From the NCBI GenBank assembly GCA_027485005.1, contig JAIXRX010000175.1, positions 1 to 12,781 on the forward strand: a stretch of DNA of 12,781 nt. The letters run 5' to 3'. This DNA is from Alphaproteobacteria bacterium (GTDB lineage Bacteria; Pseudomonadota; Alphaproteobacteria; Rickettsiales; JAIXRX01). A model generated the notes under the pieces. The model was not told where the DNA came from, ran no database searches, and worked only from the letters and a program-made list of their open reading frames with translations. This document shows, in pieces, positions 4,551 to 12,727 of this stretch (position 1 is the stretch's first letter; the number at the start of each line of letters is the position of its first letter). Position numbers and translations under genes: made by a program.

Positions 4551-5808
4551 ATGCCCTACGCCAGCCAATATCGCGGCGGCAAAAGCCTTGTGGCCAGTCG
4601 ATGGTATCTATCGCGGCATAGGCTTTGCCTTGTGCTTCTTTGAGGGTTTTGGCGCGCGCGCAGACATTGAGCGCACGCCCGCCTATGGCTAAAATCTCAC
4701 CATTTTTTTCTGCGGTGCCTGCATGAAAAATTTGCACGTCTGGCAGGGTAGCTGCTTTTTCTAAGCCGCGAATCACGGTGTTTTTCTCATATGCATCAGG
4801 GTAGCCATTGGCGGCCATGACCACACAAATCACCGCGTCTTTTGCAATGGTGGGTTTCGGCATAGACGCCAGTGTTCCATTGGCGGACGCAAGCAAATAC
4901 GGCACCACGTCCGACTCCAAACGCAGCATCAGGCTTTGGGTTTCTGGGTCGCCGAATCTAGCATTATATTCAATCAATTTTGGCCCGTCTTTGGTCAGCA
5001 TCAACCCTGCAAACAACACGCCTTGAAACGGCATGCCGCGTGCTTTCATCCCCGCCATGGTGGGCGCGATGATGCTTTGCATGATGGTGTCTTCGAGCGC
5101 TTGCGGCAGGAGTTCGTCGAGTGCGTAAGTGCCCATGCCGCCGGTGTTGGGGCCCGTGTCGCCTTCGCCCACGCGCTTGTGGTCTTGGGCGGCGCCGAAT
5201 GCCAGCGCATGCTCGCCATCCGCAAGGGCAAAAAAGCTCAGCTCTTCGCCTTCCATAAATTCTTCAATCACCACGCTGGCGCCTGCGGCACCAAATTTCC
5301 CACCAAAAATCTCACGCAGGTTTTCGGCTGCTTCTTCGTGCGTCGTCGGAATCATCACGCCTTTGCCAGCGGCCAGTCCGTCGGCTTTCAGCACCACGGG
5401 CAGAGGGTGTTTTGCGGCATAAGCCAGCGCGGGCTCCAGCGCGTCAAATCGTGCATAGGCGGCAGTGGGGATGTTGAATTCTTTGCACAAATCCTTCGTA
5501 AAACCTTTGGAGCCTTCAAGCTGTGCGGCATTGGCAGAGGGGCCAAAAGTGGGGATGTTCTCGGCGCGTAATTTATCCGCCAAACCTTCGACCAACGGCA
5601 CTTCTGGGCCAATCACCACCAGCGCAATGTTTGCTGCTTTCGCAAAATTCACAATAGCGGCGTGGTCTTTAAGCTCGACCACCTCTGCCACTTGCGCAAT
5701 GCCTGCATTAGCGGGGCTGCAATAAAGTTTTTCCACCAGAGGGGATTGTTTGATTTTCCACGCCAGCGCATGTTCGCGCCCGCCGCTGCCGATGATAAGA
5801 ATGTTCAT
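4549..5808 (-). CDS. purD: Phosphoribosylamine-glycine ligase (GAR synthetase) PurD
   Basis: Second step of purine synthesis: joins glycine to 5-phosphoribosylamine with ATP to give GAR, in the cytoplasm. The 419-aa length matches the family (about 420-430). It has the N-terminal GSGGREHAL (7-15), GPEVPLV (67-73), the ATP-grasp loop KADGLAAGKGV (141-151), QDHKRVGEGDTGPNTGGMG (208-226), the metal-binding IEYNARFGDPETQ (279-291) and a C-terminal GFCRRDIGWRRA. The reading frame stays open further upstream, but ATG 5808 gives the canonical MNILIIGSGG start and the upstream residues look like noise. It is divergent from xseA across 63 bp, an arrangement common in alphaproteobacteria. The stop codon overlaps the terminator T-run. 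Confidence 0.97.
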   Translation of the reverse strand: MNILIIGSGGREHALAWKIKQSPLVEKLYCSPANAGIAQVAEVVELKDHAAIVNFAKAANIALVVIGPEVPLVEGLADKLRAENIPTFGPSANAAQLEGSKGFTKDLCKEFNIPTAAYARFDALEPALAYAAKHPLPVVLKADGLAAGKGVMIPTTHEEAAENLREIFGGKFGAAGASVVIEEFMEGEELSFFALADGEHALAFGAAQDHKRVGEGDTGPNTGGMGTYALDELLPQALEDTIMQSIIAPTMAGMKARGMPFQGVLFAGLMLTKDGPKLIEYNARFGDPETQSLMLRLESDVVPYLLASANGTLASMPKPTIAKDAVICVVMAANGYPDAYEKNTVIRGLEKAATLPDVQIFHAGTAEKNGEILAIGGRALNVCARAKTLKEAQGKAYAAIDTIDWPQGFCRRDIGWRRA

Positions 5809-5871
5809 AGATTTACTGCTGTCGATTAGAGTTTGCTTGATTAGCCATGCTTCTAACGTTATCACCAAAGA

Positions 5872-7245
5872 ATGGCAAGTACCCCTGAATTTCCCGATAG
5901 CCCTGAAAGCACCCATAATCAGTTCACCTATAGTGTGAGCGAGATTTCGGGCGCGATTAAACGCGCGGTGGAAGATAATTTTGGCTATGTGCGGGTGCGC
6001 GGTGAAGTGTCGGGCTATCGTGGGCCGCACAGCTCTGGCCATGCTTATTTCAAGATTAAGGACGACCAAGCAGTGATGGACGCGGTGTGCTGGAAAGGCA
6101 CGATGGCGCGCCTGCCGTTTCGCCTCGAAGAGGGCATGGAGGTGGTGTGCACGGGGAAGGTGACGACGTACCCTGCGCGTTCCAACTACCAAATGGTGGT
6201 GAACAGCATTGAGCCTGCGGGTGTGGGCGCGTTGATGGCGATGCTGGAAGCGCGCAAAAAAGCGCTGGCAGCGGAAGGGTTGTTTGACGCTGCACGCAAA
6301 AAACCGATTCCGTTTCTGCCGCGCTGCATTGGGATTGTGACCTCGCCGACCGGCGCAGTGATACGGGATATTTTGCACCGATTGGCGGACCGTTGGCCGG
6401 TGGAAGTGGTGCTGTGGTCAGTGGCGGTGCAGGGCGAGAGTGCAGCGGCGCAAATTGCGGCAGCGATTAAAGGGCTGAACAGCTTGCCCGAGGGTGGCGC
6501 AGTGACGCGCCCAGACGTGATTATTGTGGCGCGGGGCGGCGGCTCGATTGAGGATTTATGGGCGTTTAATGAGGAAGCAGTGGTGCGCGCGGCGGCGGCC
6601 AGTGCCATTCCGCTGATTTCGGCCGTGGGGCATGAAACGGATACGACGCTGATTGATTTTGCCTCCGACAAACGCGCCCCCACGCCTACCGCGGCGGCAG
6701 AGATGGCCGTGCCGGTGCGCGAAGAATGGCGCATGGCGATTGACCAGCATGGCTTGCGCCTGCGTGAAACGTTGTGGCGCAATTTGGAGCGCCAGCGCGA
6801 GCGTGTGCAAGGCTTGCAGCGTGGCTTGCCTGCGCTTGGGAATTTGTTTGATCTGCCAACCCAGCGGTTGGACGATGTGGGGGAGCGTTTGTTGCTTTCG
6901 CTGCCACGGCTGTATGAACGCCGCGCGCATGCGCTGGGGCTGGCAAGCGCTGGCTTGCGCCCGCAAGCGCTGATGCAGGAAGTGGCGCGCAAATATGAGC
7001 GGTTAGGCGAACGTATCGAGCGCTTGCAGCAAGGCATGCACCGCCAATGGGAACGCGCCCAACAAAAGCTGGAGCGGCTGGCGCCACTGCTTGAAAGCAT
7101 GAGCTATGAAAATGTGCTCAAGCGCGGGTTTGCAATGGTGACGAATGCGGAAGGTGCGCTTATTACCGCGCCCGACCAAGCTGCACCGATGGAGCAACTG
7201 ACCGTGACCTTTGCCAAAGGCAAGCTCAAGGTGCTGGCGCAGTAG
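5872..7245 (+). CDS. xseA: Exodeoxyribonuclease VII large subunit XseA
   Basis: Catalytic subunit of exonuclease VII, which degrades single-stranded DNA from both ends to short oligonucleotides; it works in complex with many copies of XseB. The 457-aa protein has an N-terminal OB-fold (about 18-115, with YVRVRGEVSGYR and GHAYFKIKD). The catalytic domain carries GIVTSPTGAVIRDI (154-167), RGGGSIEDLWAFN (221-233), GHETD (253-257) and DKRAPTPTAAAE (266-277). A long arginine/glutamine-rich coiled coil follows from about 285 to 430, ending with NVLKRGFAMV. The length fits the family. ATG 5872 is the natural start, although the Shine-Dalgarno match is weak. No xseB is present in the window. The gene is GC-rich, which creates long meaningless frames on the other strand. 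Confidence 0.97.
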   Translation: MASTPEFPDSPESTHNQFTYSVSEISGAIKRAVEDNFGYVRVRGEVSGYRGPHSSGHAYFKIKDDQAVMDAVCWKGTMARLPFRLEEGMEVVCTGKVTTYPARSNYQMVVNSIEPAGVGALMAMLEARKKALAAEGLFDAARKKPIPFLPRCIGIVTSPTGAVIRDILHRLADRWPVEVVLWSVAVQGESAAAQIAAAIKGLNSLPEGGAVTRPDVIIVARGGGSIEDLWAFNEEAVVRAAAASAIPLISAVGHETDTTLIDFASDKRAPTPTAAAEMAVPVREEWRMAIDQHGLRLRETLWRNLERQRERVQGLQRGLPALGNLFDLPTQRLDDVGERLLLSLPRLYERRAHALGLASAGLRPQALMQEVARKYERLGERIERLQQGMHRQWERAQQKLERLAPLLESMSYENVLKRGFAMVTNAEGALITAPDQAAPMEQLTVTFAKGKLKVLAQ

Positions 7246-7271
7246 TTTTTGTATATTACTAGTGGTGTTTG

Positions 7272-7547
7272 TTATTTAGCCGCCACATTTTCTACAGCAT
7301 ATCTTTCCATTTTATACCAGCTATAGCTGCGCCCTTTTTCTTTATCTCCTAAGTTAACATCAGAGTGTAAAACCATCCAAGTTTCACCGGTGCATTTGTT
7401 TAATAAAATAGGCGAGGGGGGAGGTGTATTAGCACCTGTTAGAATAATATCAAAACATGGAACTTGAGCAGATTCTAGAGATTTAGTTTCTTCAGGACAG
7501 GCTGTGAGAAGGGGCAGAAAAAGAATCGATAATACTTTATGTTTCAT
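7272..7547 (-). CDS. Small predicted lipoprotein, function unknown
   Basis: A 91-aa protein with a classic lipoprotein signal: charged MKHK, a hydrophobic stretch, then lipobox L14-T15-A16-C17, so C17 is the likely lipidated residue. The mature part is about 75 aa, with two further cysteines (C31, C52) that could form a disulfide, a proline-rich turn (TPPPSP), and ILLNKCTGETWMVL. The last resembles the LLD-TG-TW-L pattern seen in many short proteobacterial proteins of unknown function. The start is supported by AAGGAG (7557-7562), 9 nt upstream. It lies after ndk on the same strand but beyond a strong terminator, so it probably has its own promoter. It converges on xseA with 26 bp between. 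It is more AT-rich than xseA. Confidence 0.8.
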   Translation of the reverse strand: MKHKVLSILFLPLLTACPEETKSLESAQVPCFDIILTGANTPPPSPILLNKCTGETWMVLHSDVNLGDKEKGRSYSWYKMERYAVENVAAK

Positions 7548-7624
7548 TGTCTAGAACTCCTTTTTCTTAACAGATGCCAATAAACTAGATTGAATGTTAG
7601 CCCGCAATCGAAGAGTAAGTAAAC

Positions 7625-7657
7625 AAAAAGGCGTTGGGAAATTCCCAACGCCTTTTT
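7625..7657 (-). terminator. Intrinsic terminator after ndk
   Basis: AAAAAGGCGTTGGG pairs perfectly with CCCAACGCCTTTTT around AAATT, with T-runs on both sides. It lies 40 bp past the ndk stop, and is bidirectional in form. Confidence 0.9.
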
Positions 7658-7661
7658 TAAA

Positions 7662-7693
7662 TTTGTCACTCCTGCCTGCGCAGGAGTGACAAA
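7662..7693. repeat. Perfect 14-bp palindromic element
   Basis: TTTGTCACTCCTGC (7662-7675) and its exact reverse complement (7680-7693) enclose the 4-nt loop CTGC. The sequence type (GTCACTCCTGC...) resembles REP-like dispersed palindromes found between genes in many proteobacteria. It sits between the ndk stop (7697) and the terminator. Only one copy is present in the window. Confidence 0.75.
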
Positions 7694-7696
7694 GCC

Positions 7697-8119
7697 TTAC
7701 GCAACGATTTCAAGACCGCTGAAGAAGAACGCAATTTCATTCGCTGCGTTTTCCAAAGAGTCTGAACCATGCACCGAGTTACGCTCGATGGATTCTGCAA
7801 ACATTTTGCGGATAGTGCCTTCAGCAGCGTTTGCTGGGTTGGTCGCGCCCATAACATCGCGGTAAGCAGCGACAGCGTTGTCACGCTCAAGCACTTGCAC
7901 CACCACTGGGCCAGAGGTCATAAAAGCTACCAATTCACCGTAGAAAGGGCGTTCTTTGTGCACGGCATAGAAAGCACCTGCTTGAGCAGCACTTAATTGC
8001 AGGCGTTTTTGTGCCACGATTTTGAAGCCAGCATTTTCCAATACGGCGTTGATTTGGCCGGTGATGTTGCGCTGGGTAGCATCTGGTTTCAAGATAGAGA
8101 GGGTACGTTCGAGTGCCAT
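7697..8119 (-). CDS. ndk: Nucleoside diphosphate kinase
   Basis: Transfers the gamma-phosphate from ATP to NDPs and dNDPs through a phosphohistidine, balancing nucleotide pools; cytoplasmic. The 140-aa protein matches the family length exactly and has ERTLSILKPDA at the start, the nucleotide-binding stretch RPFYGELVAFMTSGPVV and the catalytic H117 in NSVHGSDS. The frame stays open upstream, but ATG 8119 gives the canonical start (MALERTLSI-KPDA) and has GGAG about 6 nt upstream. An extended -10 promoter (8165-8192) fits a leader of about 40 nt. It is divergent from the OmpA-domain lipoprotein gene and followed by a palindromic element and terminator. Confidence 0.97.
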   Translation of the reverse strand: MALERTLSILKPDATQRNITGQINAVLENAGFKIVAQKRLQLSAAQAGAFYAVHKERPFYGELVAFMTSGPVVVQVLERDNAVAAYRDVMGATNPANAAEGTIRKMFAESIERNSVHGSDSLENAANEIAFFFSGLEIVA

Positions 8120-8164
8120 GGGAAGCTCCTTTATTTTTTGAACGGTTTGGAGGAATTGTGGCGG

Positions 8165-8192
8165 CTTATAGCAGCTTTTGAGGTGGGTGCAA
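8165..8192 (-). promoter_or_regulatory. Probable ndk promoter (extended -10)
   Basis: On the minus strand TTGCAC (8192-8187), a 16-nt spacer and TATAAG (8170-8165) preceded by TGC form an extended -10 promoter. The -35 match is weak. The start of transcription would fall about 38 nt before the ndk ATG. Confidence 0.45.
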
Positions 8193-8197
8193 GCCCC

Positions 8198-8226
8198 TCG
8201 ACGAAGCTTGAAAAAGGCGCTATAGA
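8198..8226 (+). promoter_or_regulatory. Possible promoter for the OmpA-domain lipoprotein
   Basis: TCGACG (8198-8203), a 17-nt spacer and TATAGA (8221-8226). The -10 ends only 7 nt before the ATG at 8234, which would give a leaderless or nearly leaderless transcript. Both hexamers match consensus at 4 of 6 positions, so this is tentative. Confidence 0.3.
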
Positions 8227-8233
8227 TAAGGGT

Positions 8234-9085
8234 ATGAAAATCCAAGCTATTCTTTTTTCACAAAAAATCCTGCTAGCGGGCGTTTGCCTGACCCTCAGCG
8301 CATGCGTGGGGCATGATATTCGTGAACTAAAAAATGCTGCCCCGACGGGGGATGCGTTTCTTGCGGCGCTCTCGAGTGGCTATTTGCGGATGTCCGAAGA
8401 GCAGGCCAATAATTATGACTGGGTGGCGGCCAGCGTGTTTGCGCAAAAAGGCCTTCAAGCGGCCTATGGCACGGCCCCCGGGCCTGAAGAGGTAAATGAT
8501 TGGAAAGTGCCAGAAGCCGCCTTTGCTGCGCTTAAAAAAGCGCAAGGCGAGCTGGAGCAGGCCTTGGCAAATGACGCGACCGAACAGCTGGCCCGCGCGC
8601 AGTTGCAATTTGATTGCTGGGTGGATGCCACGGAGGATACTGGGCGCGATGATTTAGTGGAAAGTTGCAAGCAGGGGTATGAAGCCGCGATGGGCCGCAA
8701 GGACGAGTACCAGGAGGCGGATGCTGCCGCCAATGCCCACACGACTCAGAGTTTTTATTTGGTGCCATTTGCCTGGAACGACCAAGGGATGAATGCAGTA
8801 GCAAAAAAAGTATTAGCCAAAGTGGTGGAAGAAATTCGCTCCCTGCCAGAAGGAGAAACCTATCAGCTGGTACTGAATGGCCATACGGACCGTTCGGGCG
8901 GTGAGCAATATAATTACGGGCTTTCTCAGCAACGCGCCATGATGGTGAAGCAGTATTTATTGCGTGCGGGTATTGGCATGAACCGCATTGAGATTTTTGC
9001 CTTTGGCGAGACTGACCCCAAGAAACCGACAGCAGATGGTGTGCGCGAAGCAATTAACCGCCGCGTTGAATTATTCATTCAATAG
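8234..9085 (+). CDS. OmpA-domain (peptidoglycan-binding) lipoprotein
   Basis: An outer-membrane lipoprotein expected to tether the membrane to peptidoglycan. The 283-aa protein has a signal peptide with lipobox L21-S22-A23-C24. A helical middle region (about 35-165) follows, with NNYDWVAASVFAQKGLQAAYG and QLQFDCWVDATED, a pattern I associate with alphaproteobacterial OmpA-family proteins. The C-terminal OmpA-like domain (about 173-283) has NGHTDRSGGEQYNYGLSQQRA (D219), GETDPKKPTADG and NRRVEL (R276/R277), the residues that contact diaminopimelate in the family. C128 and C145 could form a disulfide. The frame is open upstream to 7997 but the lipoprotein signal fixes the start at 8234. The only SD-like sequence (AAGGG) nearly touches the ATG. 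It converges with degP, with 3 bp between stops. Confidence 0.88.
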   Translation: MKIQAILFSQKILLAGVCLTLSACVGHDIRELKNAAPTGDAFLAALSSGYLRMSEEQANNYDWVAASVFAQKGLQAAYGTAPGPEEVNDWKVPEAAFAALKKAQGELEQALANDATEQLARAQLQFDCWVDATEDTGRDDLVESCKQGYEAAMGRKDEYQEADAAANAHTTQSFYLVPFAWNDQGMNAVAKKVLAKVVEEIRSLPEGETYQLVLNGHTDRSGGEQYNYGLSQQRAMMVKQYLLRAGIGMNRIEIFAFGETDPKKPTADGVREAINRRVELFIQ

Positions 9086-9088
9086 TTT

Positions 9089-10564
9089 TTATTTGCTGGT
9101 TGGGAGGGTAATGAAAATATTCTCTTCGCCACGCGCTACTTGCACGAGCGCTTGAGGACGGCCTGCGTCACGCGCTTCATCCATGCCTTTTACCATATCG
9201 CTTGCAGTACGCACTGTGGTGTTATGCACTTTGGTGATGATATCCCCGCTGCGGAAGCCCTGCTTGCTGGCGGCACCGCCCTGTAATACGTCCACTACCA
9301 ACAAGCCTTGTGCCTTTGACACCAGACGGAAACGCTGGCGCAACCCTTCGGTGAGGGTGGTGACGCGCATGCCCAACACGGCTTCATCCGCTGCATCTGA
9401 TTGGGATGATTTATCACTCGCTGCTTTCTTTATTGGTGTTTCAGACTGATCCTCTGGCATTTCAGTCAGCGTGAGCGAGATGGTTTTAGCACTGCCATTG
9501 CGCCAAATATCAAGCGCCACTTTTTTGCCAATGGCCGCGTCGGCCACAGCACGCGGCAAGTGACGCATTTCATTCACGGGCTTGCCATCAAAGGACAAAA
9601 TCACATCCCCCGTTTGTACGCCGGCTTTAGCGGCAGGGCTTTTCTGGCTGACTTCCATCACCATGGCACCACGGGTGGTTTTCATGCCCAGTGATTGAGC
9701 AATTTCGTCAGAGACAGGTTGGATTTTTACGCCCAACCATGCGCGATGCGTGCGACCAAATTTTTTGAGTTGGTCAAGGGTGGGTTGGGCGAGTGCGCTT
9801 GGTACCGCAAAACCAATCCCGATATTACCGCCAGTGGGCGAGAAAATGGCAGTATTAATCCCAATCACTTCGCCGTTCATATTAAACATGGGGCCACCGG
9901 AATTGCCGCGGTTAATGGCGGCGTCGGTTTGCAAGAAATCGTCAAAGGGCCCTGCATTGATGGAGCGTGAACGCGCGGATATAATGCCCGCAGAGACAGA
10001 ACCACCAAGCCCAAACGGATTACCAATCACAATAATCCAATCGCCCACGCGAGTGGTGTCGGAATTGCCAAACGACACATAAGGAAGTGGTTTAGGGCTT
10101 TTGACTTTGAGTAGCGCAAGGTCAGTTTTGGCATCCCTACCAACAATCTCAGCTTTCAATTCGGTTTCGTCATGCAGTTTGATCGAGACTTCGTCTGCTT
10201 CGGCAATCACATGATTATTGGTAACGACATAGCCTGATGGATCGATGATAAAACCAGAGCCAAGCGATTGAACTTCGCGCTCTTGTGGGGCCATGGGCAT
10301 CCCCGGTATACCGCCTTGCATGCCACCAAACTGCTCGAAGAATTGACGGAAAGGCTCCAAGCGTGGATCGTTAGGCATTTGCATGCCAAAACCCATCATA
10401 GGGTTCGTTTTGATTTTCTGTGTGGTGTAGACGTTGACCACTGCTGGCATGAGTTTTTCAACCAGTGGTGCAAAGGTTTCCGGCACAGCGGCAGCTTGTG
10501 CAGCTGAGCCTTGAGCAACCAGCAATAACGCGCAAGCAGCAGATATCAAACGACGCATCATCAT
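9089..10564 (-). CDS. degP: DegP/HtrA (Do family) periplasmic serine protease
   Basis: A periplasmic protease and chaperone for misfolded envelope proteins. The 491-aa protein has a signal peptide with likely cleavage near AQA-A (about 23-26), then a trypsin-like domain with catalytic triad H118 (TNNHVI), D148 (DAKTDLAL) and S222 (NRGNSGGP). Two PDZ domains follow at about 275-365 and 395-490. A Gly/Met/Pro-rich loop lies at about 54-93, matching the long LA loop of Do proteases. The linker between the PDZ domains is polar (EDQSETPIKK...SSQSDAADE). Three ATGs in a row open the gene; AAAGGAG (10570-10576) is 5 nt from the first and 8 from the second. It lies 42 bp after hflC on the same strand, the usual hflK-hflC-degP order. 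No terminator is visible after the stop. Confidence 0.96.
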   Translation of the reverse strand: MMMRRLISAACALLLVAQGSAAQAAAVPETFAPLVEKLMPAVVNVYTTQKIKTNPMMGFGMQMPNDPRLEPFRQFFEQFGGMQGGIPGMPMAPQEREVQSLGSGFIIDPSGYVVTNNHVIAEADEVSIKLHDETELKAEIVGRDAKTDLALLKVKSPKPLPYVSFGNSDTTRVGDWIIVIGNPFGLGGSVSAGIISARSRSINAGPFDDFLQTDAAINRGNSGGPMFNMNGEVIGINTAIFSPTGGNIGIGFAVPSALAQPTLDQLKKFGRTHRAWLGVKIQPVSDEIAQSLGMKTTRGAMVMEVSQKSPAAKAGVQTGDVILSFDGKPVNEMRHLPRAVADAAIGKKVALDIWRNGSAKTISLTLTEMPEDQSETPIKKAASDKSSQSDAADEAVLGMRVTTLTEGLRQRFRLVSKAQGLLVVDVLQGGAASKQGFRSGDIITKVHNTTVRTASDMVKGMDEARDAGRPQALVQVARGEENIFITLPTSK

Positions 10565-10606
10565 AAAAACTCCTTTGGATGTTTATACGAATGAGAAAAG
10601 AAAAAC

Positions 10607-11491
10607 CTACGGGGCTTTTTTCAGATATTCCAGAAAGCCGCTATCGGGTGAAAGCACCATGCTGGTATCTTCATTGCCAAGGGTCACGCGGTAAGCCTGC
10701 ATCGAGCGCCAGAAAGCAAAGAACTGAGGGTCACGTCCCATCGCATCATTGTAGATCTTTGCGGCCAAACCATCGCCTTCACCGCGCAATGTTTCCGATT
10801 TTTGCTTGGCTTCTGCCAGCATCACCGTGCGGGTGCGGTCAGCTTCGGCGCGGATTTTAAGCGCTTCTTCTTGGCCTTGGGCGCGGAATTCACGCGCTTC
10901 ACGTTCACGCTCGGTGCGCATGCGATTAAAAACAGCCTCGCTGTTTTCTTGTGGTAAATCGGTACGCATAATGCGCACATCTACCACTTCAATCCCGAAA
11001 CCACCTTTGCCTTTTTCATTACCTTTGACAAGTTCATTTACTTCGTCACGAATTTTATTCATGAGTTTGGCGCGGTCTTCAGACAATACGGTTTTAAGGC
11101 GCGCACTCGCAATTTCTTGGCGCAAGGATGACTCCAGAATATTGCTCAAGCGGCTGTTCATGGTTTCTTCATTGCGCACCGACACAAAGAATTTGGCAGG
11201 GTCGGTGATACGATAGCGGGCGTAAGCATCCACCATCACACGCTCTGAATCCCCCGTGATAAGTTCACGCGGTTCAGCATGGAAATCCAGCAAGCGTTTA
11301 TCAAAATAAACCAGATCTTGCACAAATGGCATTTTCATGCGCAGGCCAGGCTTGCGCACGGTACGTTTGATCTCGCCAAATTGTAGCACCAACGCCTGCT
11401 CGTTTTCTTGTACCACAAAGAAGGTGCTGGACAAGAAAATAAGCGCCACAAAGCCAATAATACCTGCGCGCACCAATGATTGTTCTTGCAT
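10607..11491 (-). CDS. hflC: HflC, SPFH-domain regulator of FtsH protease
   Basis: A membrane partner of HflK; the HflKC complex surrounds and modulates the FtsH AAA protease. The 294-aa protein has one N-terminal helix (about 8-28), then the SPFH/band-7 domain beginning VVQENEQALVLQFGEI and containing GLRMKMPFVQDLVYFDKRLLDF (49-70). Next comes the coiled-coil region MRTEREREAREFRAQGQEEALKIRAEADR (191-219), and a C-terminal YRVTLGNEDTSMVLSPDSGFLEYL. It starts 3 nt after the hflK stop. Its AAGGAG ribosome-binding site is encoded inside the last hflK codons (SSKEN), so the two are translated as a pair. Length and features are typical. Confidence 0.96.
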   Translation of the reverse strand: MQEQSLVRAGIIGFVALIFLSSTFFVVQENEQALVLQFGEIKRTVRKPGLRMKMPFVQDLVYFDKRLLDFHAEPRELITGDSERVMVDAYARYRITDPAKFFVSVRNEETMNSRLSNILESSLRQEIASARLKTVLSEDRAKLMNKIRDEVNELVKGNEKGKGGFGIEVVDVRIMRTDLPQENSEAVFNRMRTEREREAREFRAQGQEEALKIRAEADRTRTVMLAEAKQKSETLRGEGDGLAAKIYNDAMGRDPQFFAFWRSMQAYRVTLGNEDTSMVLSPDSGFLEYLKKAP

Positions 11492-11494
11492 GGT

Positions 11495-12694
11495 CTAGTT
11501 CTCCTTAGAGCTTGGCGGTGGGGCAGGCTGCTGCATTGCAGGCAATGGCAACACCGGCACAACACCTTGCCCACCTTTGCTATCTACCACCACTTTTTTC
11601 ATGTTTTTGAGCACCGCTTCCATCGTTTCCAGATAGATACGTTTGCTGGTCACATCACGCGCTTGTGTATATTGATTATAAACCGCCAAGAAACGCGAGG
11701 CGTCCCCTTTCGCTTCTGCCACCACCGATTGCTTGTAGCCTTCGGCTTCCTGAATCAATTTTTCCGCTTCACCACGCGCTTTGGGTACGACTTCATTCGC
11801 ATAAGCACGGGCTTGGTTTTGCGTGGTTTCTTTGTCTTGTTCGGCGGTTTTTACGTCGCGGAATGCGTCAATCACCGCGCTTGGTGGATCAGCGGCCAAA
11901 AGGTTGACTTTCTCGACCTGAACTCCCGCGCCATAACTATCGAGGGTTTTTTGCATGATATTGCGGGCGTCTAGTTCTACCTTCAACTTTTCTTCCTGTT
12001 TAGAAAGTACGGAGGTGATGTTGACCTTACCAATAATCTCACGCATGGCGCTTTCCGCCACTGGACGAATCGAGCTTTCCGCATCACGCACATTGAACAA
12101 GAAGTCTTGCGGGCGGGTCGCATCAATTTTCCACTGAACATCAAACGAGATTTCGATGATATTTTGGTCACCTGTCAGCATCAGTTTTTCTTTTTGCAAG
12201 CCTTCACCATAATTATTCTGGCGCTTGTTTAGGCCACCACGAAAACCAACTTCCACTGTGTTGATGTTCAGCACACCAAGTTTGGTCACGGTTTCGATGG
12301 GGAAAGGAAGGTGGTAGCGTAGTCCAGGGCTTGAGATGCTCGAGAATTTACCAAAGCGCTGAACAACACCAACCTCTTTGGAATCCACTTTATAAAAACC
12401 AGAAACGACCCACAAGCCAAGTAATGCTGAAAAAATAAGGGTAAAAGCATGGCCACCCGATTGGAAGCCCCCACGATTGCCGCTGCTTTGTCCACCTTTG
12501 CCACCACCGCCGAAAATGCTGCGTAGCTGCTCTTGCAATTTGGCAATCAGTTCATCTACATCCGCAGGGTTCTGACCTTTGGCAGAGGAAGGCTTTTGTT
12601 TGCTGCCCGGCCCGTGTGGACCACTGCGTCCGCCCGATGGTGCGCCACTTTGATCCCCCCATGGGCTTTTGCCCGGTTCATCACCCCACGCCAT
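11495..12694 (-). CDS. hflK: HflK, SPFH-domain regulator of FtsH protease
   Basis: Partner of HflC in the FtsH-regulating membrane complex. The 399-aa protein has a disordered Gly/Ser/Pro-rich cytoplasmic N-terminus (MAWGDEPGKSPWGDQSG...), the conserved PADVDELIAKLQEQLRSIFGG (43-63) and one membrane helix (about 84-101). The SPFH domain starts at VDSKEVGVVQRFGKF and includes GLRYHLPFPIETV, GDQNIIEISFDVQWKI and DAESSIRPVAESAMREIIG. A coiled-coil/flotillin region ends with NMKKVVVD and a proline-rich tail. The frame is open to the window edge, but ATG 12694 begins the canonical MAW-D sequence and has AAGGAG (12700-12705) 5 nt upstream; the 29 residues before it have no family similarity I can see. 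Confidence 0.96.
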   Translation of the reverse strand: MAWGDEPGKSPWGDQSGAPSGGRSGPHGPGSKQKPSSAKGQNPADVDELIAKLQEQLRSIFGGGGKGGQSSGNRGGFQSGGHAFTLIFSALLGLWVVSGFYKVDSKEVGVVQRFGKFSSISSPGLRYHLPFPIETVTKLGVLNINTVEVGFRGGLNKRQNNYGEGLQKEKLMLTGDQNIIEISFDVQWKIDATRPQDFLFNVRDAESSIRPVAESAMREIIGKVNITSVLSKQEEKLKVELDARNIMQKTLDSYGAGVQVEKVNLLAADPPSAVIDAFRDVKTAEQDKETTQNQARAYANEVVPKARGEAEKLIQEAEGYKQSVVAEAKGDASRFLAVYNQYTQARDVTSKRIYLETMEAVLKNMKKVVVDSKGGQGVVPVLPLPAMQQPAPPPSSKEN

Positions 12695-12727
12695 GTTATC
12701 TCCTTGCTTGATACTTAGACTGAAGAG

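Noticed and set aside
5809..6378. Upstream extension of the purD frame (190 residues)
   Set aside because: It overlaps xseA in antisense, has low-complexity basic content, and the canonical PurD start MNILIIGSGG is at 5808.
6186..7100. Long open frame antisense to xseA
   Set aside because: A by-product of GC-rich codon use; serine/arginine-rich with no recognisable domain.
7997..8233. Upstream extension of the OmpA-domain lipoprotein frame
   Set aside because: It would bury the lipoprotein signal peptide and overlaps ndk in antisense.
8120..8245. Upstream extension of ndk (42 residues)
   Set aside because: ndk of 140 aa is the exact family length, and GGAG sits before ATG 8119.
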